NCBI GenBank assembly: GCA_021323735.1
Contig: JAJPKM010000013.1
Coordinates: forward strand, 52,234 to 116,233
From: Gammaproteobacteria bacterium
Lineage (GTDB): Bacteria; Pseudomonadota; Gammaproteobacteria; Steroidobacterales; Steroidobacteraceae
DNA length: 64,000 bases
Direction of reading: 5' to 3'
The position numbers were made by a program, and so were the translations under genes. Below, in pieces: positions 46,101-54,190 of the stretch. The first letter of the stretch is position 1. Each line of letters starts with the position of its first letter. Under the pieces are notes generated by a model. That model saw only the letters and a list, made by a program, of their open reading frames with translations, was not told the origin of the DNA and did no database searches.

Positions 46101-47986
46101 CACCAGTCCTTGAAGGGTTTTTTCGGCGGCTGCGCAGCATTGCGCTGCGCCACTGGAACCGCGAGTGAGGGACGCTCCTCGCCCTTCACCGAATCGAGCA
46201 GCTCGCGCGCCTCCTCTTGGGACATTTGACCAGGAACGCGCTGATCGTCGGCCGCTTGCTGATCGTCGTTGTGCGGCTGATCACCCTTGGGCGGGTCACC
46301 TTTGGGTGGTTGATCGCCTTTGGGCGGCTGATCACTCTTCGGTGGCTGGTCACCCTTGGGTGGTTGGTCACCCTTGGGTGGTTGGTCACCCTTCGGCGGC
46401 TGGTCTCCCTTCGGCGGCTGGTCTCCCTTGGGCGGCTGGTCTCCCTTGGGCGGTTGGTCACCTTTGGGCGGCTGGCCCTTGCCGGGAGGCGGATTTTGGT
46501 TCTGATCCTGCTGCTGCTTCAGCGCCTCGATCTTGCGCTTCACCAAATCGCGGTTGAACTTGACGTCGGCATCATCGGCGCGCAGTTGCAGCGCGGTCTC
46601 ATAGGCCTTCACCGCATCGTTCCACTTCTCGAGGGTATCCTTCGGGGAAGACTGCTGGGTCTTCTGCCCGGCGCGATACAGCGTGTTGCCGAGGTTGTAG
46701 TAGGCATCTTCCTGAACGGCGAGCCGCCGCAGATCGCCCGAGGGCGCATGACGGATGGATTCTTCGAAGGCCTGTTGGGCCTGCGAATACTGAGCGGCCC
46801 GGTATGCCGCGGTACCCGCGTTGTATTCCTGTACCGGCCGCTTAGGATCGAGCACGGGCGCAACAGGCGAGGCCGGCGCAGCCGGTGGATTTTCGCCCTC
46901 GGCTCGCGCAGACTCCGCATGCCCATCCATTAAATAAATCGCGGCGACCATGATCGCTGCCTTGGCGGCGCCACCGCGAGCACCGTTGCTCCGGCGTGTG
47001 CCGATGAGCAGGCTGGCCAGCAACAGGGCGAGCGATGCAGCCAAAGGCCATTGATACCGCTCGGTGTATATACGCTGCCGGCGTGAGGCCAGTTCATGTT
47101 TGGCGATCGAACCGAGCACGTTCTGAAATACCAGGTCCAAGCCCTCGCCCTGGGTTCCCAGAGGCACGTAGAACCCACCGGCGGCGGCTGCGATGGCCTT
47201 GAGCGTCGATTCGTCCAGCCTCGATTTGACCAGCGCCCCACTCTCGTCCTTGACGAATCCGCCGCCTTGAGCTTGCGCAACCGGGATCAAATCGCCAGCG
47301 GCGGTTCCCACACCGACCGTGTAGATCTTGAGTCCACCTGCTAGCGCCGCCGCTCGAGCCGTCTCCACCGCGCTGCCTTCCAGATCCTCGCCATCGGTGA
47401 TCAGAATCATGATCTTATCGCTGCCGGGCCGACGCTGCAGCGCGGTCTGCGCGGCCTGGATGGCGCTGGAAATATTCGTGCCGCCGCGCGGGATGGTGTT
47501 GGTATCGATCGCCCTCAAAGATTCCAGAAACGCGCCATAGTCGAGCGTCATCGGACACACCAGGAATGCCGTCCCCGCGAACGCCACGATGCCGACCGCA
47601 TCTCCGTCCAATTGCTTTGCAAAATCGTCGATGGCAAGTTTGGCGCGCGTGAGCCGATCGGGCTTCACGTCCGGAGTCGACATGCTCCGCGAGGTGTCGA
47701 TCGCAAAAATGATTTCGTTCCCCCGGCGGCTGACCTGCTCCCAGCGAAATCCCAGGAGCGGACCTGCCAAGGCGGCGAACAGGCAAAGGATCGCTGCACC
47801 GAATAAGACGCGCTGCAGCGTGCGTTTGGGGATGGAAGTGGAGCGCGTCAGCTGCCGGCGCAGATGCGCCGCCACGAATTTCGCGAGCGCTGCGTTCTGC
47901 CGTGCGTCATGGAAACGCCACAGCCACACCAGCAAGGCAAGCGCGACAACTCCCGCCGCCAGCCACTCGGGGCTGCTGAATTTCAC
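46100..47986 (-). CDS. batB: BatB/BatC fusion: VWA domain, TPRs and (QPPKGD)n repeat
   Basis: This 628-residue membrane protein fuses a BatB-type part (N-terminal helices, VWA domain with MIDAS DTSRS at 97-101, later helix SLALLLASLLIGT) to a BatC-type part with TPRs (EYNAGTAAYRAAQYSQAQQAFEES; AYYNLGNTLYRAGQ). The C-terminus carries about 11 copies of QPPKGD. The GTG start at 47986 overlaps the BatA stop and has GGAGG six nt upstream. Frames upstream of this start belong to batA. The repeat tract is much longer than expected for a linker and is likely length-variable. Confidence 0.9.
   Translation of the reverse strand: MKFSSPEWLAAGVVALALLVWLWRFHDARQNAALAKFVAAHLRRQLTRSTSIPKRTLQRVLFGAAILCLFAALAGPLLGFRWEQVSRRGNEIIFAIDTSRSMSTPDVKPDRLTRAKLAIDDFAKQLDGDAVGIVAFAGTAFLVCPMTLDYGAFLESLRAIDTNTIPRGGTNISSAIQAAQTALQRRPGSDKIMILITDGEDLEGSAVETARAAALAGGLKIYTVGVGTAAGDLIPVAQAQGGGFVKDESGALVKSRLDESTLKAIAAAAGGFYVPLGTQGEGLDLVFQNVLGSIAKHELASRRQRIYTERYQWPLAASLALLLASLLIGTRRSNGARGGAAKAAIMVAAIYLMDGHAESARAEGENPPAAPASPVAPVLDPKRPVQEYNAGTAAYRAAQYSQAQQAFEESIRHAPSGDLRRLAVQEDAYYNLGNTLYRAGQKTQQSSPKDTLEKWNDAVKAYETALQLRADDADVKFNRDLVKRKIEALKQQQDQNQNPPPGKGQPPKGDQPPKGDQPPKGDQPPKGDQPPKGDQPPKGDQPPKGDQPPKSDQPPKGDQPPKGDPPKGDQPHNDDQQAADDQRVPGQMSQEEARELLDSVKGEERPSLAVPVAQRNAAQPPKKPFKDW
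46274..46475 (-). repeat. 18-bp coding minisatellite, about 11 copies of QPPKGD
   Basis: About eleven tandem 18-bp units encode QPPKGD (one unit QPPKSD, one shortened to PPKGD) near the end of batB/C. On the + strand units read GGCGGCTGGTCTCCCTTC or GGTGGTTGGTCACCCTTG. Two codon sub-types alternate in blocks, indicating successive duplications. Confidence 0.9.
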
Positions 47987-48981
47987 GGCAACCTCCGCAG
48001 TCGAGTGTGCTGAAGTACCAAACTCAGCCCCAGAATCGCCAGAGAGGGAATGAGCGCCCAAGGGTACAGCTCTTCGGTACGCTCGAACTTCTGCACTGTC
48101 TGAGCGGTCTTCTCGAAACGATTGATCTGTTCGTAGATCTTCTGCAGCGAATCGGTGTCGGTCGCCCGATAGAACTTGCCGCCGGTCTCGTCGGCCACCG
48201 TCTGCAGAGTTTTCTCATCGATGTCCACCTTCGCCCTGATCAGCCGCACATTGCCGGCGGCATCTCTGACCGGGATGGGAGCATCGCCACGCACACCGAC
48301 CCCCACGGTATATATTTTGACGCCCATGGCCCTGGCAGCCTCCGCCGCCGCGAGCGGCGAAATCTTGCCGGTATTGTTCACGCCGTCAGTGAGCAGAATG
48401 AGCACCTTCGACTTCGCCGGCGTCAGCCGCAGTCGGTTGACTCCGGCGGCAATCGCCGAACCAATGGCCGTGCCGTCGTCGGCGCCGCCGACGGCGACGC
48501 GCTCCAGATTTTGCTGCAACCAGTCATGATCGAGCGTGATGGGGCTGATGAGATACGGAGCTCCCGCAAATGCAATCACGCCGATCCGATCATCCGGCCG
48601 CTCGTCGATGAACTTCGAAACGACGGATTTGACCACTTCGATCCGATTGACCCGCTGATGATTGATCTGAAAGTCCAACGCCTGCATCGAACCGGAAACA
48701 TCCAGATCGAGCACAATGTCGATGCCGTTAGCAATGATGTCGGTGCGGCTATGGGTACGCTGCGGACGAGCCAATCCGACGATCATCAAGACGCACGCAA
48801 GCAGCTGCAGCACCCAGACCAACGCACCGATGCGGCTGCGGCTGGCGCGAGCCGCCTCGCGCGCCAGGCTGATATCGGAATATTCGATGGCAGCGACGGG
48901 GCCACGCCGCCCACGCCACAGCATGACGATCGGCAGTAGCGCCATCAACCAAAACCATTCAGGCTGCAGGAAGCGCGTCAT
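47983..48981 (-). CDS. batA: BatA-type VWA membrane protein
   Basis: This 332-residue protein has an N-terminal helix (WFWLMALLPIVMLWRGRRG), a second helix (IGALVWVLQLLACVLMIVGLARP), a VWA domain with MIDAS DVSGS (94-98), TDGVNNTGKI and YTVGVGV, and a C-terminal helix. The ATG at 48981 has GGAGG four nt upstream and lies 23 nt inside the DUF4381 gene end. BatA and BatB are thought to form VWA scaffolds for the MoxR ATPase. Confidence 0.92.
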   Translation of the reverse strand: MTRFLQPEWFWLMALLPIVMLWRGRRGPVAAIEYSDISLAREAARASRSRIGALVWVLQLLACVLMIVGLARPQRTHSRTDIIANGIDIVLDLDVSGSMQALDFQINHQRVNRIEVVKSVVSKFIDERPDDRIGVIAFAGAPYLISPITLDHDWLQQNLERVAVGGADDGTAIGSAIAAGVNRLRLTPAKSKVLILLTDGVNNTGKISPLAAAEAARAMGVKIYTVGVGVRGDAPIPVRDAAGNVRLIRAKVDIDEKTLQTVADETGGKFYRATDTDSLQKIYEQINRFEKTAQTVQKFERTEELYPWALIPSLAILGLSLVLQHTRLRRLP

Positions 48982-49768
48982 GGCCCTCCTGCACCGCGGG
49001 GCTGTCCTCAGGTTTGGCCGTCGCCAGAACGAATGCGCGTGCACTCTGGCGCAGAGTTTCCATGTCCTGCAGAGCGAGGCTCATCCCTGCGAATTTGACG
49101 AAATCGCATTGGTGCAAGAAGTCCGCGAGCAGCGACTGATGCCGGGCCAGCGCTACATGGGGGGTCTCGAGCAGGTCGTGCAGAAACTCCTCGGTCGTCC
49201 GCCGGGTGACCGCGACCTCGAATCGCTGTTCGATGTAGCCGCGCACGATGTCCGAGACCGCAATGGAGAATTCACGGGCGTCCGCCGGCTGCATGAGGGC
49301 GCGTACATGTTCCAGGCGCTCCAGCGCCCTTTCATAGGGCAGGAGGGGACGCACACCGCGCTCGCGGCGCCAACGCCAGATGCGATAGATGGCCAACACC
49401 AAGATCACCACCATCGCCGCCATGGCCGGCAACACCCATGCCGGCAGGATGTATCTCGGTCCGCGGATGTCGCGGATATCCTCTTCCGATCCCGCGCCGG
49501 CCGATGGCGAGGTCGCTGAAGGCACGGTCGCGGCGATGAAGGCTGCAGGAGCGGCAATTGCCGGAGGCGAGGTCACTGAAAGCACGGTCGCTGCCGTGAA
49601 GGTTGCAGGAGCAGCGGTTGCCGCGGTGGGAGGTGTCGCGCCGGAATTCGACGCCGCCGCTTGCGCATCGAAGGCATGACTTGGTACGGCCCAGAGTCCG
49701 GCGCCGAGCAGCATGACCATGGCGCCGGCCATGGCCGCCGCGCGCATACCTAGAGGGGGGCCTCTCAT
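48959..49768 (-). CDS. DUF4381-type membrane protein with duplicated Ala/Thr segment
   Basis: This 269-residue protein has a signal peptide (to about SHA), an Ala/Thr/Ser/Pro-rich segment carrying a 20-residue duplication, one transmembrane helix (LPAWVLPAMAAMVVILVLAIYRIW) and a cytoplasmic domain with YERALERLEHVRALMQPADAREFSIAVSDIVRGYIEQRF-type sequence typical of DUF4381 proteins in MoxR operons. Its ATG overlaps the DUF58 stop (ATGA). Its function is unknown but its place between DUF58 and BatA is conserved in such operons. Confidence 0.85.
   Translation of the reverse strand: MRGPPLGMRAAAMAGAMVMLLGAGLWAVPSHAFDAQAAASNSGATPPTAATAAPATFTAATVLSVTSPPAIAAPAAFIAATVPSATSPSAGAGSEEDIRDIRGPRYILPAWVLPAMAAMVVILVLAIYRIWRWRRERGVRPLLPYERALERLEHVRALMQPADAREFSIAVSDIVRGYIEQRFEVAVTRRTTEEFLHDLLETPHVALARHQSLLADFLHQCDFVKFAGMSLALQDMETLRQSARAFVLATAKPEDSPAVQEGHDALPAA
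49501..49620 (-). repeat. Two 60-bp tandem repeats inside the DUF4381 gene
   Basis: Positions 49501-49560 and 49561-49620 are imperfect direct repeats of 60 bp, recognisable by GGCGAGGTC, GCACGGTCGC and GGTTGCAGGAGC / GGCTGCAGGAGC blocks. In frame they encode two copies of a 20-residue Ala/Thr/Ser/Pro unit (for example AATVLSVTSP and AATVPSATSP) in the periplasmic linker. Confidence 0.85.
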
Positions 49769-50691
49769 ACGCGTCGGCGCTCTCGAGTTCTGAAAAACCG
49801 CTGCAGCGCGGGCATGTAAGACACTCCCGTTTGCAGCTGTAGGGTGTCGATGCCTTCCGCACGGAAGTCGCTCACCAGCTTGCGGGCTCTTTCCGCGGAC
49901 AGTTCTTTGAAGCGTTTTCGGATGGCAGAACTCGCGGTATCGATTTCGATCACCTCGCCGCTTTCCGCATCCTCCAGCGCGATGATGCCGACGTTCGGCA
50001 GTTCCCGCTCGCGCGGATCCTCGACGTGAACGGCCACCAGGTCATGCCGGCGATTCGTTCGGCGCATGGCCCGGCGCAATTCGGCTCGAACGGCCATCGG
50101 CTCATGGGGCGTCTCGAAATCCGAAATGAGAAAGACGATGGCCCGCCGATGCAGGACGCGATTGGCGACATCGAGCGCCTTGACCGTATCGGTGCCGATG
50201 GCCTCGGGCGTATGGTAGAGGATGTCCCTGACCACGCGCAGTACGTGCCGGCGGCCCTTCTTCGGCGGCAAGTAACGTTCGACCCGGTCGGTGTAGAGCA
50301 GCAGGCCGACCTTGTCGCTGTTACGGATGGCGGAGAATGCCAAGACGCTGGCCAACTCGGCCGCCAAATCGCGTTTGCTCGCGGCACCGGAACCGAAATT
50401 GCCGGAGGCGCTGATATCCACCAGCAGAAAAATGGTGAGTTCGCGTTCCTCGGTGAACTTTTTGACGAACGTCCGGCCGGCCCTGGCCGTGACATTCCAG
50501 TCGATGGTGCGCACCTCATCGCCCGGGGTGTACTCGCGCACCTCATCGAAATCCATACCCCGTCCCTTGAATACCGAATGATAGGAACCGGCGAGACTGT
50601 CGTTGACCATGCGCCGCGTGCGTATTTCCAGCTGCCGCATGGCGTTCATGATGACTTTGTTCGACTTGCCGGCCTCCCGCGCCATCGTCAC
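49765..50691 (-). CDS. DUF58 domain protein of the MoxR operon
   Basis: This 308-residue protein has the DUF58 core [30 protein letters not shown], the VWA-like [15 protein letters not shown] and [13 protein letters not shown]. Such proteins accompany MoxR ATPases and often carry N-terminal helices, but this one appears soluble. The GTG at 50691 overlaps the MoxR stop (GTGA); ATG 50685 is also possible. Confidence 0.9.
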   Translation of the reverse strand: MTMAREAGKSNKVIMNAMRQLEIRTRRMVNDSLAGSYHSVFKGRGMDFDEVREYTPGDEVRTIDWNVTARAGRTFVKKFTEERELTIFLLVDISASGNFGSGAASKRDLAAELASVLAFSAIRNSDKVGLLLYTDRVERYLPPKKGRRHVLRVVRDILYHTPEAIGTDTVKALDVANRVLHRRAIVFLISDFETPHEPMAVRAELRRAMRRTNRRHDLVAVHVEDPRERELPNVGIIALEDAESGEVIEIDTASSAIRKRFKELSAERARKLVSDFRAEGIDTLQLQTGVSYMPALQRFFRTRERRRV

Positions 50692-51764
50692 GGCACCGGC
50701 AGCGCATCGAGAATTTTCTCGATGACATTCTCGGAAGAGATATTTTCCGCCTCTGCCTCGTAGGTCACCGACACCCGGTGGCGCAGCACGTCCAGAGCGA
50801 TCGATTTCACGTCCTGCGGAATCACGAAGTGGCGGCCGCTCAAAAACGCCATGGCCCGCGCGCCCAATGTCAATGCAATGGTTGCCCGCGGCGAAGCGCC
50901 GTTCTGGATGTAACCGTTCAAGTTCAGGGACGCGGCCAGCGGCGGGCGTGTCGCAAGAACCAGATCGACGATGTAATCCCGTATCTTCTCATCGACATAC
51001 AGCGTGTTCACGACATGGCGCGCCTGCACGATTTGCGCGGCGCTCACCACGGTGCGCGGGGCGAGCATGGCTTCGGTCGTCGCCATGGCATCCAGAATCG
51101 CTCGTTCCTCGGCGCGGTTCGGATAACTGACGATCACCTTCATCATGAATCGATCGACTTGCGCCTCGGGGAGCGGATACGTTCCCTCCTGCTCCAGCGG
51201 ATTCTGTGTGGCGAGCACCAGAAACGGAGTCGGCAGGCTGTAAGTTTCATCGCCGATGGTGACTTGGCGTTCCTGCATCGCTTCCAGCAGAGCGCTCTGT
51301 ACCTTGGCGGGGGCTCGATTGATTTCGTCGGCGAGGATCAGATTGCTGAAGACCGGTCCCTGCTTGGTCCGGAACACACCGTCCTGCGGGTTGTAAATCA
51401 TGGTTCCCACGATGTCCGCCGGCAGCATGTCGGGCGTGAACTGCAGCCGCTTGAAATTCAGGGCGATGCAGCCGGCCAGGGTCTTCAACGCGAGCGTCTT
51501 CGCCAAGCCGGGGACGCCTTCCAACAGCACATGCCCGTTGCTGAGCAACGCCACCAACAGCCGGTCGAGCAGGTGCCTTTGACCCACGATGACGCGCGCC
51601 ATTTCTTGCTGGAGCGGACGGATCCAAGCCGAACTGGCCTCCACCGTCTCGCGCGCCGCACGCAGCGGCGCCGGATCGGGCACGCTTGCCGGAAGGTGCG
51701 CTTCCCGATTGGCCGGCTGATACCTCGCATTTTGCTCGATGAGTGGGGCCGCTTTCTGATTCAT
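50688..51764 (-). CDS. MoxR-family AAA+ ATPase
   Basis: This 358-residue AAA+ chaperone-like ATPase has Walker A GVPGLAKT (83-90), Walker [12 protein letters not shown], sensor [22 protein letters not shown] and a C-terminal lid. It is the first gene of the seven-gene leftward operon MoxR-DUF58-DUF4381-BatA-BatB/C-BatD-BatE. The first 45 residues are non-conserved and proline/alanine-rich. MoxR proteins help mature or activate protein complexes, often linked to envelope stress; the target here is unknown. Confidence 0.94.
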   Translation of the reverse strand: MNQKAAPLIEQNARYQPANREAHLPASVPDPAPLRAARETVEASSAWIRPLQQEMARVIVGQRHLLDRLLVALLSNGHVLLEGVPGLAKTLALKTLAGCIALNFKRLQFTPDMLPADIVGTMIYNPQDGVFRTKQGPVFSNLILADEINRAPAKVQSALLEAMQERQVTIGDETYSLPTPFLVLATQNPLEQEGTYPLPEAQVDRFMMKVIVSYPNRAEERAILDAMATTEAMLAPRTVVSAAQIVQARHVVNTLYVDEKIRDYIVDLVLATRPPLAASLNLNGYIQNGASPRATIALTLGARAMAFLSGRHFVIPQDVKSIALDVLRHRVSVTYEAEAENISSENVIEKILDALPVP

Positions 51765-51930
51765 GCCTATACCTTATTGTCGAAAATTCCGAGTCTTTAA
51801 GAGCGAGGCGAACCGCGAAGTCCTCTTTAAGACTCCGAAAGTCGCGAATGAGGCTTTGAACTTGCGCAGGGTCTTCGGTTCCCTGCCGGCGGCGTTGCCC
51901 CGACGAGAGGCCGGGAGCCTATCTTAGCTC

Positions 51931-52368
51931 CTAAAACTCTCCGTAACCCCGCGCCATTGCCGCAGCAAAAAGGGGCAAAAACACAAAAAGCGCCAGTTCG
52001 GCGTGCAGGTATCGGCGCACCTTGCGAACTTGCGCATCGCTTGGCGAGCTGCCCGCCTTGCGCCAGCGGATGAACGCCACCGTCGGCGGCACCGACAATA
52101 TTCCGATGGCCGCAAAATCGGCAACTTTGGCCCAGAAAAATGCGTTGTGCGAGTAGTACACCCAGCCCTTGGCGGCAAATATTGCCCGGCAGAAGCCGAC
52201 CACGATGATCGCTGCCGCAAGGATACCGTAGCCCAGATCGATGGCAGCGATTCGCGCGATCGTCGCACTGCCCATCCCAGGTCGAACCGCCCAGAATTCG
52301 GCGAATAAAATCCCGAATATGGCGAAAATCAGCAGATGATGGCCTATGGCCAGGGACAGATCGAGCAT
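51931..52368 (-). CDS. DUF2214 family membrane protein
   Basis: This 145-residue protein has four predicted transmembrane helices and matches DUF2214: HHLLIFAIFGILFAEF, ARIAAIDLGYGILAAAIIVVGFCRAIFAAKGWVYYSHNAFFWAK and VPPTVAFIRWRK. The family function is unknown. AGGAT lies about nine nt before the ATG. A 14-bp palindrome is centred 27 bp upstream of the start. Confidence 0.85.
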   Translation of the reverse strand: MLDLSLAIGHHLLIFAIFGILFAEFWAVRPGMGSATIARIAAIDLGYGILAAAIIVVGFCRAIFAAKGWVYYSHNAFFWAKVADFAAIGILSVPPTVAFIRWRKAGSSPSDAQVRKVRRYLHAELALFVFLPLFAAAMARGYGEF

Positions 52369-52672
52369 AGCGGCCGATCCTAATCCGCATATCCCGGGAT
52401 ATCAATTCACGGTAGCGCAGGTACGCCCCGGCACCAAGTCACGATCTGGCGATGGGACCGTCAAATGCAATGAATTCTTTTCAATGTGTGCTTCAGCCCG
52501 GATCCGAAGGTGCCGATAACGAGTAGTCTGGCACCGTCGGGTTCGTGGATGGCCAACAGCGCCCCCGGAAATGCGTGATCGAAGTCACGTTGGAGGGCTC
52601 CACCGGCGCGCAGGGTGATGACTGCCGCAACATGTTGGCAACAACATCGGACGGTGGCGAAGAGAGGATTGC
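52369..52672. other. 304-bp divergent intergenic region with a 14-bp palindrome
   Basis: No gene is seen between DUF2214 (leftward) and the porin gene (rightward). A perfect palindrome ATATCCCGGGATAT lies at 52389-52402, 21 bp upstream of the DUF2214 start. AGAGGA five nt before 52673 is the porin ribosome binding site. I see no riboswitch or tRNA. Confidence 0.6.
52389..52402. promoter_or_regulatory. Candidate operator palindrome
   Basis: The perfect 14-bp palindrome ATATCCCGGGATAT sits between divergent genes, close to the DUF2214 start. A dimeric regulator could bind it, but no evidence beyond the symmetry is available. Confidence 0.35.
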
Positions 52673-53767
52673 ATGAAGATCACATGGAAGCCGGCAGTCG
52701 GCGGCGCAGTGCTCCTGCTAAGTACCCTGCCGGGTCATGCAGACGCATCGATCGATCAATACCTGAACTTCAGCGGTTTCGGTACCTTGGGAGCGGTGTA
52801 CTCCGACTACCGCCGGGCCGACTTTACCGGAGAGTACCTACAGCCGCGTGGCGCGGGTTTCAGCCACAGCGTGACCCCCACCCCCGACAGCGATTTGGGC
52901 GGCCAAGCCGACTTGCGAATCGTCGATGGCTTGACCGGCGTGGTGCAAGTCATTTCCCGTGACAACGAAGACGGCAACTTCTCACCCCACGTCGAGTGGG
53001 CGAACCTCAAGTATGCATTCACACCGGACTTGGCGGTGCGGGTCGGCCGTACGCTGCTTCCCACCTACGAACGCTCCGACAGCCAAAATGTCGGTTATGC
53101 CCTCCCCTGGGTGCGTATTCCGAATGAGATCCGCTACTCGAACTCTGCGACCCACAGCGACGGGGTAGACGTACTCTACCGCTTCAAGACCGGCAGTGTG
53201 ACCCAGGATCTTCAGGTGCAATTCGGCCGCACCTCCGAGGATTTTTCCGGTGCCATATTCCGTGGCAAGGACCTTGTGGTGCTGAGCGATACGGTGCAAT
53301 ACGGCAGCACCAGCGTGCACCTGGCTTATCAGACCATGATGTATACCTTTGCGACTCGCCCTCCGGCTCGATTCAGGCTGGCCAGCGCCGGATTCACGTA
53401 TGATCCGGGCACATGGTTCGTGACGGGCGATAGCAACTTCGCCCACTACGACTTTTTCGGCGATTTCTATGCCTGGTATCTGAGCGTCGGCATGCGATTC
53501 GGCCAGTTCACCCCCTACCTCATTTACTCCACGGAGGATGCCCCGGATGCGTCACCGCCGGCCGGACTGACCATGCTGGGCGATGAGCGTACGGCAGCCG
53601 CCGGGCTACGCTGGGACTTTGCCAAGAATGTCGATTTCAAGCTGCAGCTGCAGCGCGTGACGATCGAGACCCAGCATGCGCCCGCCTCGTTCAATCTTGT
53701 CCAGCCGGGCCTGCGGGTTGGCGACAAGGCCAACGTGCTCAGCTTGACACTGGACTTTGTGTTCTAG
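52673..53767 (+). CDS. Outer-membrane porin-like protein
   Basis: This 364-residue protein has a signal peptide (GGAVLLLSTLPGHADA) and a beta-barrel pattern throughout: YLNFSGFGTLGAVYSDYRRADF, alternating aromatic strands, AVRVGRTLLPTYERSDSQNVGYALPWVR and a C-terminal strand ending SLTLDFVF with the outer-membrane terminal Phe. A strong AGAGGA ribosome binding site precedes the ATG. It begins a tight three-gene set with a PstS-like binding protein (3-nt gap) and a GGDEF-EAL protein. The substrate is unknown. Confidence 0.85.
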   Translation: MKITWKPAVGGAVLLLSTLPGHADASIDQYLNFSGFGTLGAVYSDYRRADFTGEYLQPRGAGFSHSVTPTPDSDLGGQADLRIVDGLTGVVQVISRDNEDGNFSPHVEWANLKYAFTPDLAVRVGRTLLPTYERSDSQNVGYALPWVRIPNEIRYSNSATHSDGVDVLYRFKTGSVTQDLQVQFGRTSEDFSGAIFRGKDLVVLSDTVQYGSTSVHLAYQTMMYTFATRPPARFRLASAGFTYDPGTWFVTGDSNFAHYDFFGDFYAWYLSVGMRFGQFTPYLIYSTEDAPDASPPAGLTMLGDERTAAAGLRWDFAKNVDFKLQLQRVTIETQHAPASFNLVQPGLRVGDKANVLSLTLDFVF

Positions 53768-53770
53768 GCC

Positions 53771-54184
53771 ATGGCACGGACCGCTCGCATGAAAGCCACG
53801 GCGCTCAGCCTGCTCTTCGCGTTGTTCGCCGCCCATGTCCATGCAGAGGACATCGTAGTCATTGTCAATCCCACCGCCAAACCGGTCAGCAAGGAGCAAA
53901 TTGTCGACGCTTATCTGGGCAGGAGCGCGGAACTCATGCCCGTCGACCAAACCGTCGGTTCGGCCATCTATACCGAGTTCTACAAGAAGGCGACGGGGCG
54001 CGACGTTGCGCAGATCAAGGCCATCTGGTCGCGCATTCTGTTCACCGGCAGAGGCCAACCGCCCAAACAACTGCCTGATTCTGCGGCGGTGAAGAAGATC
54101 GTCGCTGCCAATCCGAACGCCGTGGGCTACATCGAGAAATCTGCCGTGGACGCCACGGTCAAAGTCGTTTTGCCGCTCGATTGA
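53771..54184 (+). CDS. Short PstS-like periplasmic binding protein (single-lobe)
   Basis: This 137-residue exported protein (signal peptide SLLFALFAAHVHA) resembles the phosphate-binding PBP-like family: VVIVNPTAKPVSKEQIVDAYLGRSAELMPVDQ, YTEFYKKATGRDVAQIKAIWSRILFTGRGQPPKQL and VAANPNAVGYIEKSAVD. It is about half the size of a full PstS. No ABC permease or ATPase genes are nearby, so a sensory rather than transport role is likely. Start ATG 53771 or 53789; six nt separate it from the GGDEF-EAL gene. Confidence 0.82.
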   Translation: MARTARMKATALSLLFALFAAHVHAEDIVVIVNPTAKPVSKEQIVDAYLGRSAELMPVDQTVGSAIYTEFYKKATGRDVAQIKAIWSRILFTGRGQPPKQLPDSAAVKKIVAANPNAVGYIEKSAVDATVKVVLPLD

Positions 54185-54190
54185 CGGGGC

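Noticed and set aside
46274..46475. Regular repeats considered as a CRISPR array
   Set aside because: The 18-bp units are contiguous without spacers and encode an in-frame QPPKGD repeat in a supported gene.
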